From positions 1 through 18,408 of the forward strand of contig JAGDAM010000216.1 of the NCBI GenBank assembly GCA_017959485.1: a stretch of 18,408 bases of DNA. The letters are read 5' to 3'. Position numbers and translations under genes: made by a program. Numbering within the stretch: the stretch's first letter is position 1; each line of letters begins with the position of its first letter. The notes beneath the pieces are model-generated. The model ran no database searches, was not told where the DNA came from, and saw only the letters and a list, made by a program, of their open reading frames with translations. Source of the stretch: Clostridia bacterium (GTDB lineage Bacteria; Bacillota_A; Clostridia; Oscillospirales; CAG-272). This document shows, piece after piece, positions 1 to 7,870 of the stretch.

Positions 1-250
1 CAGGCGGTTTTTCAAGATTTCAGACGTCAGGTCAACAACGCACCGTTTGAGTGCGTAGATTGTCGAGCCATTTTTGCGCCTGCCCTTGCTGAGAAGGCGC
101 GGAGAAACTGGATGTTTCTCAAGCATTCGACGCAATGGCAGACACAAAAAGGGCCGACAGGATGCGTACGATAAATGGTGCGCTGTTGCCCCTACAGGCG
201 TAAAAAGAGCCGTCAAGACGCGTGCGTCGAATTGTGCGGTATTGCCTTAA
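1..250. repeat. Right part of a MITE-like repeat element (copy A)
   Basis: This stretch is a second, longer copy of the element at 8413-8580. Its right end (228-250, CGAATTGTGCGGTATTGCC followed by TTAA) is identical over 23 bases to the right terminus of that copy. Positions 1-21 match, in inverted orientation, an internal 21-mer of the other copy (8479-8499). From this 21-mer to the terminus, copy A is 250 bp and the corresponding arm of copy B is 87 bp, so A carries about 160 bp of extra interior. That interior shows three short hairpins: 39-43 with 51-55, 75-80 with 96-101, and a perfect 7-bp stem 102-108 with 114-120. No credible coding sequence is present. The left terminus lies outside the window. 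The element stops 27 bp before the rlmN start codon. Confidence 0.75.
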
Positions 251-277
251 TCCAATACATTTCTACATTACGACCGG

Positions 278-1351
278 ATGAGCACAGAAACCGCCAGAAA
301 ACAGAATATTCTCTCGCTCTCGTACGGGGAGCTCGGCGGCTTTCTCGCGGAAGCCGGAGAGGCCGGCTACCGGACCGGGCAGATCTTTCCGCGCCTTCAC
401 AAAGGCGTCATGCCGCGGGATATAAACAACGTCCCGAAAAGGACGGCGGAACTGCTCGAGCAATCCTTTGACTGCTCGCTTCCCGCGGTTGAAAAGAAGC
501 TGGTCTCGGCGATCGACGGCACGGCCAAATACCTTTTCCGCCTTTCGGACGGAAATATGATCGAGTCGGTGCTTATGAAATACGAGCACGGCAATACGAT
601 CTGCGTTTCGTCGCAGGTGGGCTGCCGGATGGGCTGCCGCTTCTGCGCTTCGACGATAGGCGGCAGAGTCCGCGATCTCGAAGCCGGAGAAATACTCGGG
701 CAGATTATCGCGGCGGAGCGGGACGGCGGGGAACGGATCGACAACGTCGTAATGATGGGAATCGGCGAGCCGCTCGACAACTACGACAACGTCCTGCGCT
801 TTCTGCGGATTTTGAACGACCCGCGCGGAATCTGCATCGGATACCGGCATCTGTCGCTTTCGACCTGCGGACACGTCGAGGGGATAAAAAAGCTCGCGGC
901 TGAGAAACTGCCGATAACCCTGTCGATCTCGCTTCACGCTCACGACGACGCGACGCGGAGCGAAATCATGCCGGTTAACAGAAAATGGAACATCGCCGCG
1001 CTGATGGAGGCCTGCCGCGTTTACCGCGACGCCACCGGAAGGCGGATATCATTCGAATACACGCTTATAAAAGACAAAAACTGCACGCGCTCCGACGCCG
1101 CGGCTCTCGCGGGACTGCTGAACGGTTCGCTGAGAGGCGACGGCGAAAGATATCCGGTACACGTCAATCTGATACCGGTAAACCGCGTCGCCGGGACGGG
1201 ACTCGGGCCTCCGTCGGCGGCGGAGATCGCCGCTTTCCGCGGCGAACTCGAGCGAAAGGGAATAAGGGCCACGGTGAGACGAACGCTCGGTCCCGACATC
1301 AGCGCGTCCTGCGGACAGCTGAGACGCGGTTATTCGTCAACCCAGAACTGA
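278..1351 (+). CDS. rlmN: Dual-specificity 23S rRNA / tRNA adenine-C2 methyltransferase RlmN
   Basis: A radical-SAM enzyme of 357 aa, the normal family length. RlmN methylates C2 of A2503 in 23S rRNA and of A37 in certain tRNAs in the cytoplasm. The radical-SAM CX3CX2C cluster motif is visible at C116, C120 and C123 (GCRMGCRFC), and the methyl-carrying cysteine near the C-terminus is C345 in SASCGQLRRG. The MMGIGEPLDNYDNV segment (S-adenosylmethionine-binding GEP motif) is also present. The ATG at 278 is the only reasonable start, although no clear Shine-Dalgarno precedes it; the leader is formed almost entirely by a repeat element. The gene is followed after 13 bp by the PP2C phosphatase, so it heads the rlmN-prpC-prkC-rsgA-thiN operon known from many Firmicutes. 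Confidence 0.96.
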   Translation: MSTETARKQNILSLSYGELGGFLAEAGEAGYRTGQIFPRLHKGVMPRDINNVPKRTAELLEQSFDCSLPAVEKKLVSAIDGTAKYLFRLSDGNMIESVLMKYEHGNTICVSSQVGCRMGCRFCASTIGGRVRDLEAGEILGQIIAAERDGGERIDNVVMMGIGEPLDNYDNVLRFLRILNDPRGICIGYRHLSLSTCGHVEGIKKLAAEKLPITLSISLHAHDDATRSEIMPVNRKWNIAALMEACRVYRDATGRRISFEYTLIKDKNCTRSDAAALAGLLNGSLRGDGERYPVHVNLIPVNRVAGTGLGPPSAAEIAAFRGELERKGIRATVRRTLGPDISASCGQLRRGYSSTQN

Positions 1352-1364
1352 GGAAGGAAACGCT

Positions 1365-2141
1365 ATGATCTTCTACGGTAAAAGCGACGTCGGAGTCGTC
1401 CGGCGGGAAAATCAGGATTCGTTCGCGATTTTCGAACTCCTGCAGGGAGTCGAAGTCGCCGTCGTTTGCGACGGTATGGGCGGCTATGCCGGCGGCTCGG
1501 AGGCCTCGCGCATCGCCGTCGAGACCTTTTCGGATATGCTTCGCGAGCTCCTGATCCCCGACAGCCCGGAACAGAAACCGGATCTCAGGGATCAGACCGT
1601 CCGCCGCGCCCTGAAGATTGCCGCCTCCGAGGCCAACAGAGCGGTCTGGGAAAAGGCGCACGACCGTCCCGACAGCCGCCTCGAAGGCATGGGCACCACT
1701 CTCTGCGCGGTCATAACCGTCGGTTCCAGGCGCGGATGGTGGATAAACGTCGGAGACAGCAGGGTATACAGGATCTCGGAGAACGAGACGGTACAGGTGA
1801 CCCACGACCACTCCTACGTTCAGCAGCTCGTAGACAGCGGAGATCTTACCGCCGATCAGGCGGAGGGTTCTCCGATGCGAAACATTATCACCCGCGCGGT
1901 CGGAGCGGCTCCCGAACTGGAATCCGACGCCGGTTCGCTGGATCTCGACTTTGAAGAGGGAAACGGACACGGCTATCTTATGCTTTGCTCCGACGGCCTC
2001 TACGTCTGCGTCGACCGCGACAGAATCCTTTCGATCGTAAACGGTACCGGAACCGTCGCGAAAAAGGTCGATCAGCTCGTCAGTGCCGCCCGCCGTGCCG
2101 GCGGGCCCGACAACATTACGGTGATACTCGCACAGTTCTGA
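1365..2141 (+). CDS. prpC: PP2C-family protein serine/threonine phosphatase (PrpC/Stp)
   Basis: A 258-aa soluble PPM/PP2C phosphatase. It contains the expected metal-binding motifs in order: RENQD (14-18), VCDGMGG (34-40, metal-binding D36), GMGTT, NVGDSRVY, a TRAVG segment, CSDGLY and GGPDNITV near the C-terminus. In Firmicutes this enzyme removes phosphates placed by the cognate PASTA kinase and from the kinase itself. The ATG is preceded by a good Shine-Dalgarno (AGGAAGGA at about 1351-1358) that overlaps the rlmN stop region. The kinase gene follows 13 bp downstream, so the pair is almost certainly co-transcribed. Nothing unusual is seen; length and motifs are canonical. Confidence 0.95.
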   Translation: MIFYGKSDVGVVRRENQDSFAIFELLQGVEVAVVCDGMGGYAGGSEASRIAVETFSDMLRELLIPDSPEQKPDLRDQTVRRALKIAASEANRAVWEKAHDRPDSRLEGMGTTLCAVITVGSRRGWWINVGDSRVYRISENETVQVTHDHSYVQQLVDSGDLTADQAEGSPMRNIITRAVGAAPELESDAGSLDLDFEEGNGHGYLMLCSDGLYVCVDRDRILSIVNGTGTVAKKVDQLVSAARRAGGPDNITVILAQF

Positions 2142-2154
2142 AATGGCCTGACCG

Positions 2155-4686
2155 ATGAAAAGAAACACACAGTCCGACAAATATATCGGCCGGGAGCTCG
2201 GAGGAAGATACCTCGTGGAGGAGTACGTTGGCTCCGGAGGGATGGCCGACGTTTTCAGGGCGCGCGACCTGCAAACCGGCAAGGACGTCGCCCTCAAGAT
2301 ACTCCACGAAGAGATAGCCGGAGACAGCGAGGCGCTCAGACGCATCACCAACGAGGCGCAGGCGGTTAGACGGCTTTCGCATCCGAACATTATCGGCATA
2401 TACGACGTATCGGTCAAGGGACCGGTAAAATACCTCGTCATGGAATACGTCGAGGGTATTTCGCTGCGCGATTATATGGACCGCCGCGGCGCGCTGCCCT
2501 ACGGGGAGGTTCTGAAATTCGGCGAGCAGATCCTCGCGGCTCTCGAGCACGCACACTCCAAAGGAGTCATTCACCGCGATATCAAGCCGCAGAATATCAT
2601 GCTGCTTAAAAACGGCATCGTCAAGGTGACCGATTTCGATATCGCCAAGATATCCGACGCCGAGACATCGACCATCGCCGACGCGGCGATAGGGACGGTT
2701 TATTACATAAGTCCCGAGCAGGCGTCTCGCGGAGAATCCGACGCACGTTCCGATCTTTATTCTCTCGGCATAATGATGTACGAGATGGCGACCGGAAGAC
2801 TTCCTTTCTATCACGAGAAGGCGGCGACCGTCCTTATGATGCATATCAAGGAAAAGCCGGTGCCTCCGAGAGTATACAACAAAAAAATACCGCGCGGGCT
2901 GGAGGATATCATTCTCTGCGCGATAGAAAAGGACCCGAAAAAGAGGTACGCCTCCGCGCTGGACATGTTCCGCGAGATGAGGCGGGTGGAGAAGAACCGC
3001 CGGGCGGAAGCCCTTTCTCCGGCGCAAATCAGGCGGAACAAAAGATCGGCGAAGAACCGCGAGGGATACCGCCCGAGCAGCTCCTTCACGCCGGTGGTGC
3101 TCGGAATCGCTTTCGCGCTGCTCATGGTCGCGGTGGTCTCCGTTTTCGTGGTGCTTGACCGGCTGAACATCACGACTCTCGGCAGCGAGAGTCTGACCGT
3201 TCCCGACGTCGTTGGGAAGTATTATCTTTCTGCCGAAGAGGCGGGGAGCCCATCCGCCTACAACGCCCAGCTCAAGGAACTCGGGCTCGTCAAAACCAAT
3301 TACGTGCTGAGCGTCGAATACGTCTATTCCGACGGCACGCATCCCGCGGGGACGATTATCAGCCAGGAACCCTCGCCGGGTTCGCACCGCAAATCGCCCT
3401 GCCGCGTCACGATAAAGGTCAGTCTCGGCATAGAACAGAAGAAGGTCAGGGACTGCACGCTCAAGGATTACCGCGTGGCGCGTTCCGAACTGCGGAGCGA
3501 CGGGTTTGAAATCTCGGTCGTCTTCGAATACAATCCGATCGTTCCGAACGGAAACGTGATCTCTACCGACCCGTCCGCCGGAGCCGTCGTCGACAGCGGA
3601 AGCACCGTCGTCATCACCGTCAGCCGGGGCATCGGCACCGCGAAGACAGCCATGCCCGACGTCGTCGGACGTAGCGAGGCGGAGGCGAAATTCATTCTCG
3701 ACCAAAAGCAGCTTCTCGTGGGCGACGTGACCTACACGCGTTCGCCGCTTCCGGTCGGCACGGTGCTCTGGCAGAGCGTCGAGGCCGATACGACAGTCTA
3801 TTCCGGAGTGTCCGTCATCGACTTTTACGTCAGCGGCGGCAGCGAATACGACGTCAATTTCTATCCGGACGTGAGAGGAACCGATATCGAGAAGGCGGCG
3901 TCCTTCCTCGAATCGCTCGGTTACACCGTAAAGAAGGTGCCTGTGCTGAGCTATTCCGAAAAGAACAGCGTGCTGAGCCAGGAACCGGTCGGAGGAACAC
4001 CCGTTCCCGGACTTTCCTCGGTCACGCTGCGGTACAGCGCCGGCGAGACCTTCAAGCGGACGCTAAAAATAAATATCAACGCCGTCGGCATGACGGTCGA
4101 GAACGCGAAGATCTTTTTCGATTACGATATTGAAAAGCAGTGCGCCGAAAACGGGCTGTCGGTCACTGTCAGGTACTATGAGACCGTTACCCGAAGCACG
4201 GCCGAACCCGGACGGATAATCGCGACGTCTCCCTCGTACGGGCGTGAGGCCGACGTAGCGAGCGGGAACCTGAGCATTCTGATGGTCGTCAGCGGAGGAA
4301 AGTATTACGTTCCTCCCGTCGTCGGACTCGAGGAGAGCGAGGCCTGCGAAGCGCTCGAAAGCGAGGGCTACGCGGTCAGAGTCGAATACGTTCGTGACGA
4401 CGAAGAGGAATCCTACGGATACGTCGTCGACCGGTCGGAGCCCTATCTCGGAGCCGGACCGGAAGGCGAGGATCTGATTGTAATCAAGGTGTCTCTCGGC
4501 CCCGACTATGAGCCGCCCGAGACCGAACCCGAGATCACGACCGTTGCCGAGCCGGAAGTTACGACCGTCGCCCAGCCGGAGGTTACGACTTCTCAGGAGC
4601 CCGAAACAACGGCGGCTCCCGAAACCGGTACCGAGCCGGAAGAGACGGCGGCGGTTCCCGAGTCCGGGACGCAGCCGGGAGTCTGA
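2155..4686 (+). CDS. prkC: PASTA-domain Ser/Thr protein kinase (PrkC/PknB type), DFD variant
   Basis: An 843-aa membrane-spanning kinase. Residues 19-275 form the kinase domain: glycine-rich loop GSGGMADV (26-33), ATP-binding K48, helix-C E67, catalytic HRD (140-142) with K144 and N147, an activation segment rich in Ser/Thr (170-181) and SPE (186-188). The metal-binding motif reads DFD (160-162) instead of DFG. One transmembrane helix lies at about 311-334. Outside the membrane I count about six PASTA-like repeats (roughly 349-423, 430-490, 499-560, 568-628, 635-712, 718-782), which in this family sense peptidoglycan fragments or lipid II. A Thr/Pro/Glu-rich tail with PEVTT-type repeats (about 787-843) ends the protein. 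Three to four PASTA domains are more usual. The Shine-Dalgarno is weak. Its partner phosphatase is immediately upstream. Kinase identity is secure; full activity with DFD is not proven. Confidence 0.95.
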   Translation: MKRNTQSDKYIGRELGGRYLVEEYVGSGGMADVFRARDLQTGKDVALKILHEEIAGDSEALRRITNEAQAVRRLSHPNIIGIYDVSVKGPVKYLVMEYVEGISLRDYMDRRGALPYGEVLKFGEQILAALEHAHSKGVIHRDIKPQNIMLLKNGIVKVTDFDIAKISDAETSTIADAAIGTVYYISPEQASRGESDARSDLYSLGIMMYEMATGRLPFYHEKAATVLMMHIKEKPVPPRVYNKKIPRGLEDIILCAIEKDPKKRYASALDMFREMRRVEKNRRAEALSPAQIRRNKRSAKNREGYRPSSSFTPVVLGIAFALLMVAVVSVFVVLDRLNITTLGSESLTVPDVVGKYYLSAEEAGSPSAYNAQLKELGLVKTNYVLSVEYVYSDGTHPAGTIISQEPSPGSHRKSPCRVTIKVSLGIEQKKVRDCTLKDYRVARSELRSDGFEISVVFEYNPIVPNGNVISTDPSAGAVVDSGSTVVITVSRGIGTAKTAMPDVVGRSEAEAKFILDQKQLLVGDVTYTRSPLPVGTVLWQSVEADTTVYSGVSVIDFYVSGGSEYDVNFYPDVRGTDIEKAASFLESLGYTVKKVPVLSYSEKNSVLSQEPVGGTPVPGLSSVTLRYSAGETFKRTLKININAVGMTVENAKIFFDYDIEKQCAENGLSVTVRYYETVTRSTAEPGRIIATSPSYGREADVASGNLSILMVVSGGKYYVPPVVGLEESEACEALESEGYAVRVEYVRDDEEESYGYVVDRSEPYLGAGPEGEDLIVIKVSLGPDYEPPETEPEITTVAEPEVTTVAQPEVTTSQEPETTAAPETGTEPEETAAVPESGTQPGV

Positions 4687-4688
4687 AG

Positions 4689-6167
4689 GTGGTCCGGGTG
4701 AGCAGGGTCGCAAAAAACAGGGCGATGTTCATCGCCGCGGTCGTTCTGTCGGCCGCGTTTATCGCCGCAGGAGCGGCGGTGATGTATTTCTATTACGTTT
4801 ATACCGCCGAATCCGCCCGCGGCGTCAGGCAGACCAGGGTGATCACCACCGACGATCTGCGCACCCGCTTCGGAGACGAGGTCAGAATAGATTTCGTCTA
4901 TTCGCCTTCCGACGAATGGGGCAGGGAGACCGCGGATTATCTCGCGGGCAGGATGGAAGGATACGATTACGTCATTCCGACGGTCTGCGCCGATTTCGAG
5001 TATTCCGCGGAAGAGCGCCGGAACGGGTTCGCGGTTTTCCTCGGACATACAGTCTGTTCGAACGAGTCCTATCTCGAAGCGTTTATGCGCATCGGTGAAG
5101 ACGGACTCGAAATCTCGCGCGAAGCCGACGAAAACGGAGACACCGAAAGCGTTACGGTGCTCGCGTTCCGCAAGGAAACCGCCATGGAGGGTGCCGAACG
5201 GTTCGCGGACTTCTTCCTCTCGGTTAACCGCATCAGAAACGTATTAACAAAGCTTTATATAACTAAGATATCCGGAGAGCGTCTCGGTTTTATCTCGCTG
5301 TCCGAAAAAGAAAGGGGAGCCCGCGAGACGACGCTCGTCGTCTCGGCGCCGGATTCCGGAAGCTATACCGAAAAGCTGCTGTCCGCGATGGTTAAGCGCT
5401 GCGCCCCGTCGGCGATCGTCGTTAACGGAGGCATGGCGGGAAGCGACAGCCGCGAAGAGATCGCCGCCGTCTGTTCGGTGATAGATCAGTCACGCGGAGC
5501 CGCGGACTGGGGATACCGTCTGATCACGACCGACCCCTCCGGCAGCCGGCTCGATCTCGCGCTCGAGGTCATAAAGGCGTCGGGATCGGACCGGAACGAG
5601 TTCTCGAAAACCGAGTTCATCCTGTACGCCGACGCGGCAAAAGTACCTCTCGGAATCTGCGTGTTCGCGGGGATCGACGATCTTGACGATCCGTCGACGA
5701 CCGCGGACCGGATGCGCATTCTGCGCCGCGTGGCCGAAAGAGCAGGGACTTCGGACGTACCTTTCGCCGTATATCTGCCGGCGCTCCCCGAGGCCTGCAC
5801 GCTGACCGGGGGCTTCTCCGTCACCGGATTCGATCCCGACAGCGGCCTCAATCTGCTCGGCAACTGGGCCTCCTGCACCGACGCCCGCGCCGACGGGCTG
5901 TACGAATCCGCGCTTGAGTGCGGCGCCGGACTCCTCGTATGCCACGCCGGATTCTGCAACGTAGGAACTCTCCCCGCCGCAGACGGTTCGGACGCCGTTC
6001 TTGCCCTCTGCGGAGCCGTAGGATTCACAAATCCCGGCGTCGGAGGGAAATTCCGGCTCAACAATTCGCTCCGCGGCGGAATTGCAGTGACCTTCGAGTA
6101 CGGAGCGTCGGTTACGGCGGAGCCGCTCGTCGCGGCGGGTTTCCCGGAAGTTTTCGAAGATGGCTGA
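4689..6167 (+). CDS. Membrane-anchored extracytoplasmic protein of unknown function in the prkC operon
   Basis: A 492-aa protein that I cannot assign firmly. A transmembrane segment at about 12-38, with basic residues before it, predicts an N-in anchor and an external C-terminal bulk. Residues about 50-185 (VYSPSDEWGRETADYLAGRM, AVFLGHT, IGEDGLEI, VLAF plus a helix-rich end) resemble in pattern the small non-catalytic alpha/beta domain preceding many glycosidase catalytic domains (GH20b-like). Residues about 213-480 have a calcineurin-like phosphoesterase rhythm (TTLVVSAPDSG, SAIVVNGGMAGS, LLVCHAGF), but the metal ligands expected there (DxH, GDxxD, GNHD, GHxH) are not recognisable. I infer a degenerate, perhaps non-catalytic fold. 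The gene begins with GTG 2 bp after prkC; an alternative GTG at 4698 has a better-placed AAGGTGG (4686-4692). Its end overlaps rsgA by 8 bp, so translation is probably coupled. Confidence 0.85.
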   Translation: MVRVSRVAKNRAMFIAAVVLSAAFIAAGAAVMYFYYVYTAESARGVRQTRVITTDDLRTRFGDEVRIDFVYSPSDEWGRETADYLAGRMEGYDYVIPTVCADFEYSAEERRNGFAVFLGHTVCSNESYLEAFMRIGEDGLEISREADENGDTESVTVLAFRKETAMEGAERFADFFLSVNRIRNVLTKLYITKISGERLGFISLSEKERGARETTLVVSAPDSGSYTEKLLSAMVKRCAPSAIVVNGGMAGSDSREEIAAVCSVIDQSRGAADWGYRLITTDPSGSRLDLALEVIKASGSDRNEFSKTEFILYADAAKVPLGICVFAGIDDLDDPSTTADRMRILRRVAERAGTSDVPFAVYLPALPEACTLTGGFSVTGFDPDSGLNLLGNWASCTDARADGLYESALECGAGLLVCHAGFCNVGTLPAADGSDAVLALCGAVGFTNPGVGGKFRLNNSLRGGIAVTFEYGASVTAEPLVAAGFPEVFEDG

Positions 6168-7137
6168 CGGAGCAAGATTTACGTCCGACGGACGCGTGAT
6201 GCGCGGCACCGGAGGACTCTTTCTCGTCCGAATAGACGACGACGGTTCTCCGCTCGGAGGCCGCACGCTGCGTTTTCGCGCGCGCGGCGGACTGAAGCGC
6301 GACGGAGTCGTGGCGGGAGACCGCGTTAACGTGAGTTATTCGGATCTTTCGTCGGACGGCAGATCGGGGACCGACGATACCGCCGGACTGCCCGACGGAG
6401 TCATCGAATCGGTATACGAACGCCGCAATCTGATGATAAGGCCGCCTATGGCGAATCTCGACCGGCTCTTCATCATCGTCGCGTCGGCGATGCCCGCTCC
6501 CTCCACGCTTATGACGGACAAACTGCTCGCGGTCTGCGAGTACCGCGGAATCGAGCCGGCGATAGTCATCGGAAAGTCCGAGCTGGATCCCGCGACTGCG
6601 GAATGCCTGCGCGACACCTATGAAAAGGCGGGTTATCCGGTCTTTCCGCTTTCCTGCCGCACGGGAGAGGGAACGGAACTCCTGAGAGAGCATATCTCCC
6701 TCATTCCCGAGGGAACCCTCTGCGCCTTCTGCGGAGCGTCGGGCGTCGGCAAGACCACGCTGCTCAACCGGCTCTTCCCGGGCATCTCGCTGTCGGAAGG
6801 CGAGGTCAGCCGGAAAACCGGCCGCGGCCGCCACACGACCAGGATCGCCGAGATTTTCGCTTTTTCTCCGGCCGGAAAGGTCATCTTTATAGCGGATACT
6901 CCCGGTTTTTCGATGATAGATTTCGAGAACTTCGATTTTCTGACGCTGGACGCGCTCCCCGGCTGTATGCGCGAGTTCCGTCCCTGTTACGCCGACTGCC
7001 GCTGGGCCGACTGCACGCATACCGGAGAGTCCGACTGCGGAGTTCTCGCAGCGGTGAGAGAGGGAAGAATAGCCGCCTCCCGCCGCGAGAGTTATCTTGA
7101 AATGTACGCCGATCTGAAAAAAAAGAGCAGAAAGTGA
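6160..7137 (+). CDS. rsgA: Small-subunit ribosome biogenesis GTPase RsgA (YloQ/YjeQ)
   Basis: A 325-aa circularly permuted GTPase acting late in 30S subunit maturation. An N-terminal OB-like domain (about 10-90) is followed by motifs in permuted order: a G4-like IGKSELD (137-143), P-loop GASGVGKTT (192-200), GRGRHTTR switch (221-228) and G3 DTPGFS (246-251). The C-terminal zinc-knuckle ligands are C280, C285, H287 and C293 (CxxxxCTHxxxxxC). The G4 site normally reads NKxDL, so the Asn and spacing are altered, and the P-loop has TT where SS is common. Its ATG overlaps the upstream stop codon by 8 bp, and thiN follows after 13 bp. RsgA is a known substrate of PASTA kinases in some Firmicutes, which fits the operon. 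Confidence 0.95.
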   Translation: MADGARFTSDGRVMRGTGGLFLVRIDDDGSPLGGRTLRFRARGGLKRDGVVAGDRVNVSYSDLSSDGRSGTDDTAGLPDGVIESVYERRNLMIRPPMANLDRLFIIVASAMPAPSTLMTDKLLAVCEYRGIEPAIVIGKSELDPATAECLRDTYEKAGYPVFPLSCRTGEGTELLREHISLIPEGTLCAFCGASGVGKTTLLNRLFPGISLSEGEVSRKTGRGRHTTRIAEIFAFSPAGKVIFIADTPGFSMIDFENFDFLTLDALPGCMREFRPCYADCRWADCTHTGESDCGVLAAVREGRIAASRRESYLEMYADLKKKSRK

Positions 7138-7150
7138 CGAAAAAAGCGAT

Positions 7151-7774
7151 ATGAGGGCTTTTATTTACGTCGGAGGCGACGTTTTTCCGGACCGGAAGAC
7201 GATACCGTCGCCGCAGGGCGACGATCTGACGATCGCCGCCGACTCGGGATGGCTCAACGCCCGCCGGCTCGGAGTGACTCCCCGCACGGTAGTCGGCGAT
7301 CTTGATTCTCTCGGCGAGGGCAAACTCCCGTCCGACACCGAGCTTATACGTCTTCCCGTCGAAAAGGATTATACCGATACCCAGCAGGCGGTCGAGGTTG
7401 CGATCGAACGCGGCGCCGGCGAGATCGTCATCGTCGGAGGAATATCCGGCAGGATAGATCACACGCTCGCCAATTTCGGAATTCTCGAAGATCTTTCTCT
7501 GCGCGGCGTCTACGCCTCAGTCTGCGACGGACGCCAGCGAGTGCGGTTTCTGCGCGGGTCGTCGGTGATCGTCGGCCGCGGCTACAAATATCTTTCGGTA
7601 ATTGCCGCCGACGAAAAGGTAAAGGGACTCGAAATCGACGGAACGAAATACAAACTGAAAAACGGTACGCTGACCCGGCGGCTGCAGTACGCCGTATCTA
7701 ACGAAATCGAAGGCAACTGCGCGCTGGTATCCGCCCGAAAGGGAGCTTACTATCTGATCGAGACGGGGGACTGA
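7151..7774 (+). CDS. thiN: Thiamine pyrophosphokinase
   Basis: A 207-aa soluble enzyme that converts thiamine plus ATP to thiamine pyrophosphate. Family motifs are all visible: AADSG (29-33), GDLDS (49-53), EKDYTDTQ (71-78) and GRIDHTLAN (100-108), followed by the beta-rich C-terminal domain. It closes the rlmN-to-thiN operon. In many Firmicutes a ribulose-phosphate epimerase gene lies between rsgA and thiN; here the 13-bp gap leaves no room for one. No TPP riboswitch is seen upstream, as expected for a salvage kinase transcribed from the operon promoter. There is no obvious Shine-Dalgarno; the ATG at 7151 fits the usual N-terminus. Confidence 0.94.
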   Translation: MRAFIYVGGDVFPDRKTIPSPQGDDLTIAADSGWLNARRLGVTPRTVVGDLDSLGEGKLPSDTELIRLPVEKDYTDTQQAVEVAIERGAGEIVIVGGISGRIDHTLANFGILEDLSLRGVYASVCDGRQRVRFLRGSSVIVGRGYKYLSVIAADEKVKGLEIDGTKYKLKNGTLTRRLQYAVSNEIEGNCALVSARKGAYYLIETGD

Positions 7775-7792
7775 ACCGCGTTCGGGACGCTC

Positions 7793-7821
7793 GCGGAGCC
7801 CCTCTCCGCACTTGATTTTTT
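7793..7821 (+). terminator. Possible weak rho-independent terminator after thiN
   Basis: A 6-bp stem (GCGGAG 7793-7798 with CTCCGC 7804-7809, 5-nt loop) is followed after six bases by a run of six T (7816-7821). It lies between thiN and the next promoter and overlaps that promoter's -35 box. The distance from stem to T-run is longer than ideal, so termination may be partial. Confidence 0.35.
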
Positions 7822-7840
7822 AAGTATTCTGTTGTATAAT
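7812..7840 (+). promoter_or_regulatory. Sigma-A-type promoter for the 7871 gene
   Basis: The -35 box TTGATT (7812-7817) and a perfect -10 box TATAAT (7835-7840) are separated by 17 bp. Transcription would start near 7847, giving a short leader with a strong Shine-Dalgarno AAAGGAGAG (7857-7865) just before the ATG at 7871. This marks a new transcription unit after the rlmN-thiN operon. Confidence 0.8.
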
Positions 7841-7870
7841 AAGAAGTTACAGGAGTAAAGGAGAGATACG

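Noticed and set aside
175..471. A 98-codon open frame starting in the repeat element and entering rlmN
   Set aside because: It overlaps the start of rlmN in another frame, and its codon pattern is that of a shadow; the element has no coding signal.
2116..3705. A 529-codon open frame on the minus strand opposite prkC
   Set aside because: The plus strand encodes a complete kinase with all motifs; the antisense frame has no ribosome-binding site or family pattern.
4560..4640. Tandem repeats in the prkC tail as a separate DNA repeat element
   Set aside because: The repetition follows the codon pattern of PEVTT units in frame, so it is a protein low-complexity tail and not an inserted element.
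7775..7870. A riboswitch (such as TPP) near thiN or the 7871 gene
   Set aside because: The gap is only 96 bp and is explained by a weak hairpin, a consensus promoter and a Shine-Dalgarno; no riboswitch core motifs were seen.
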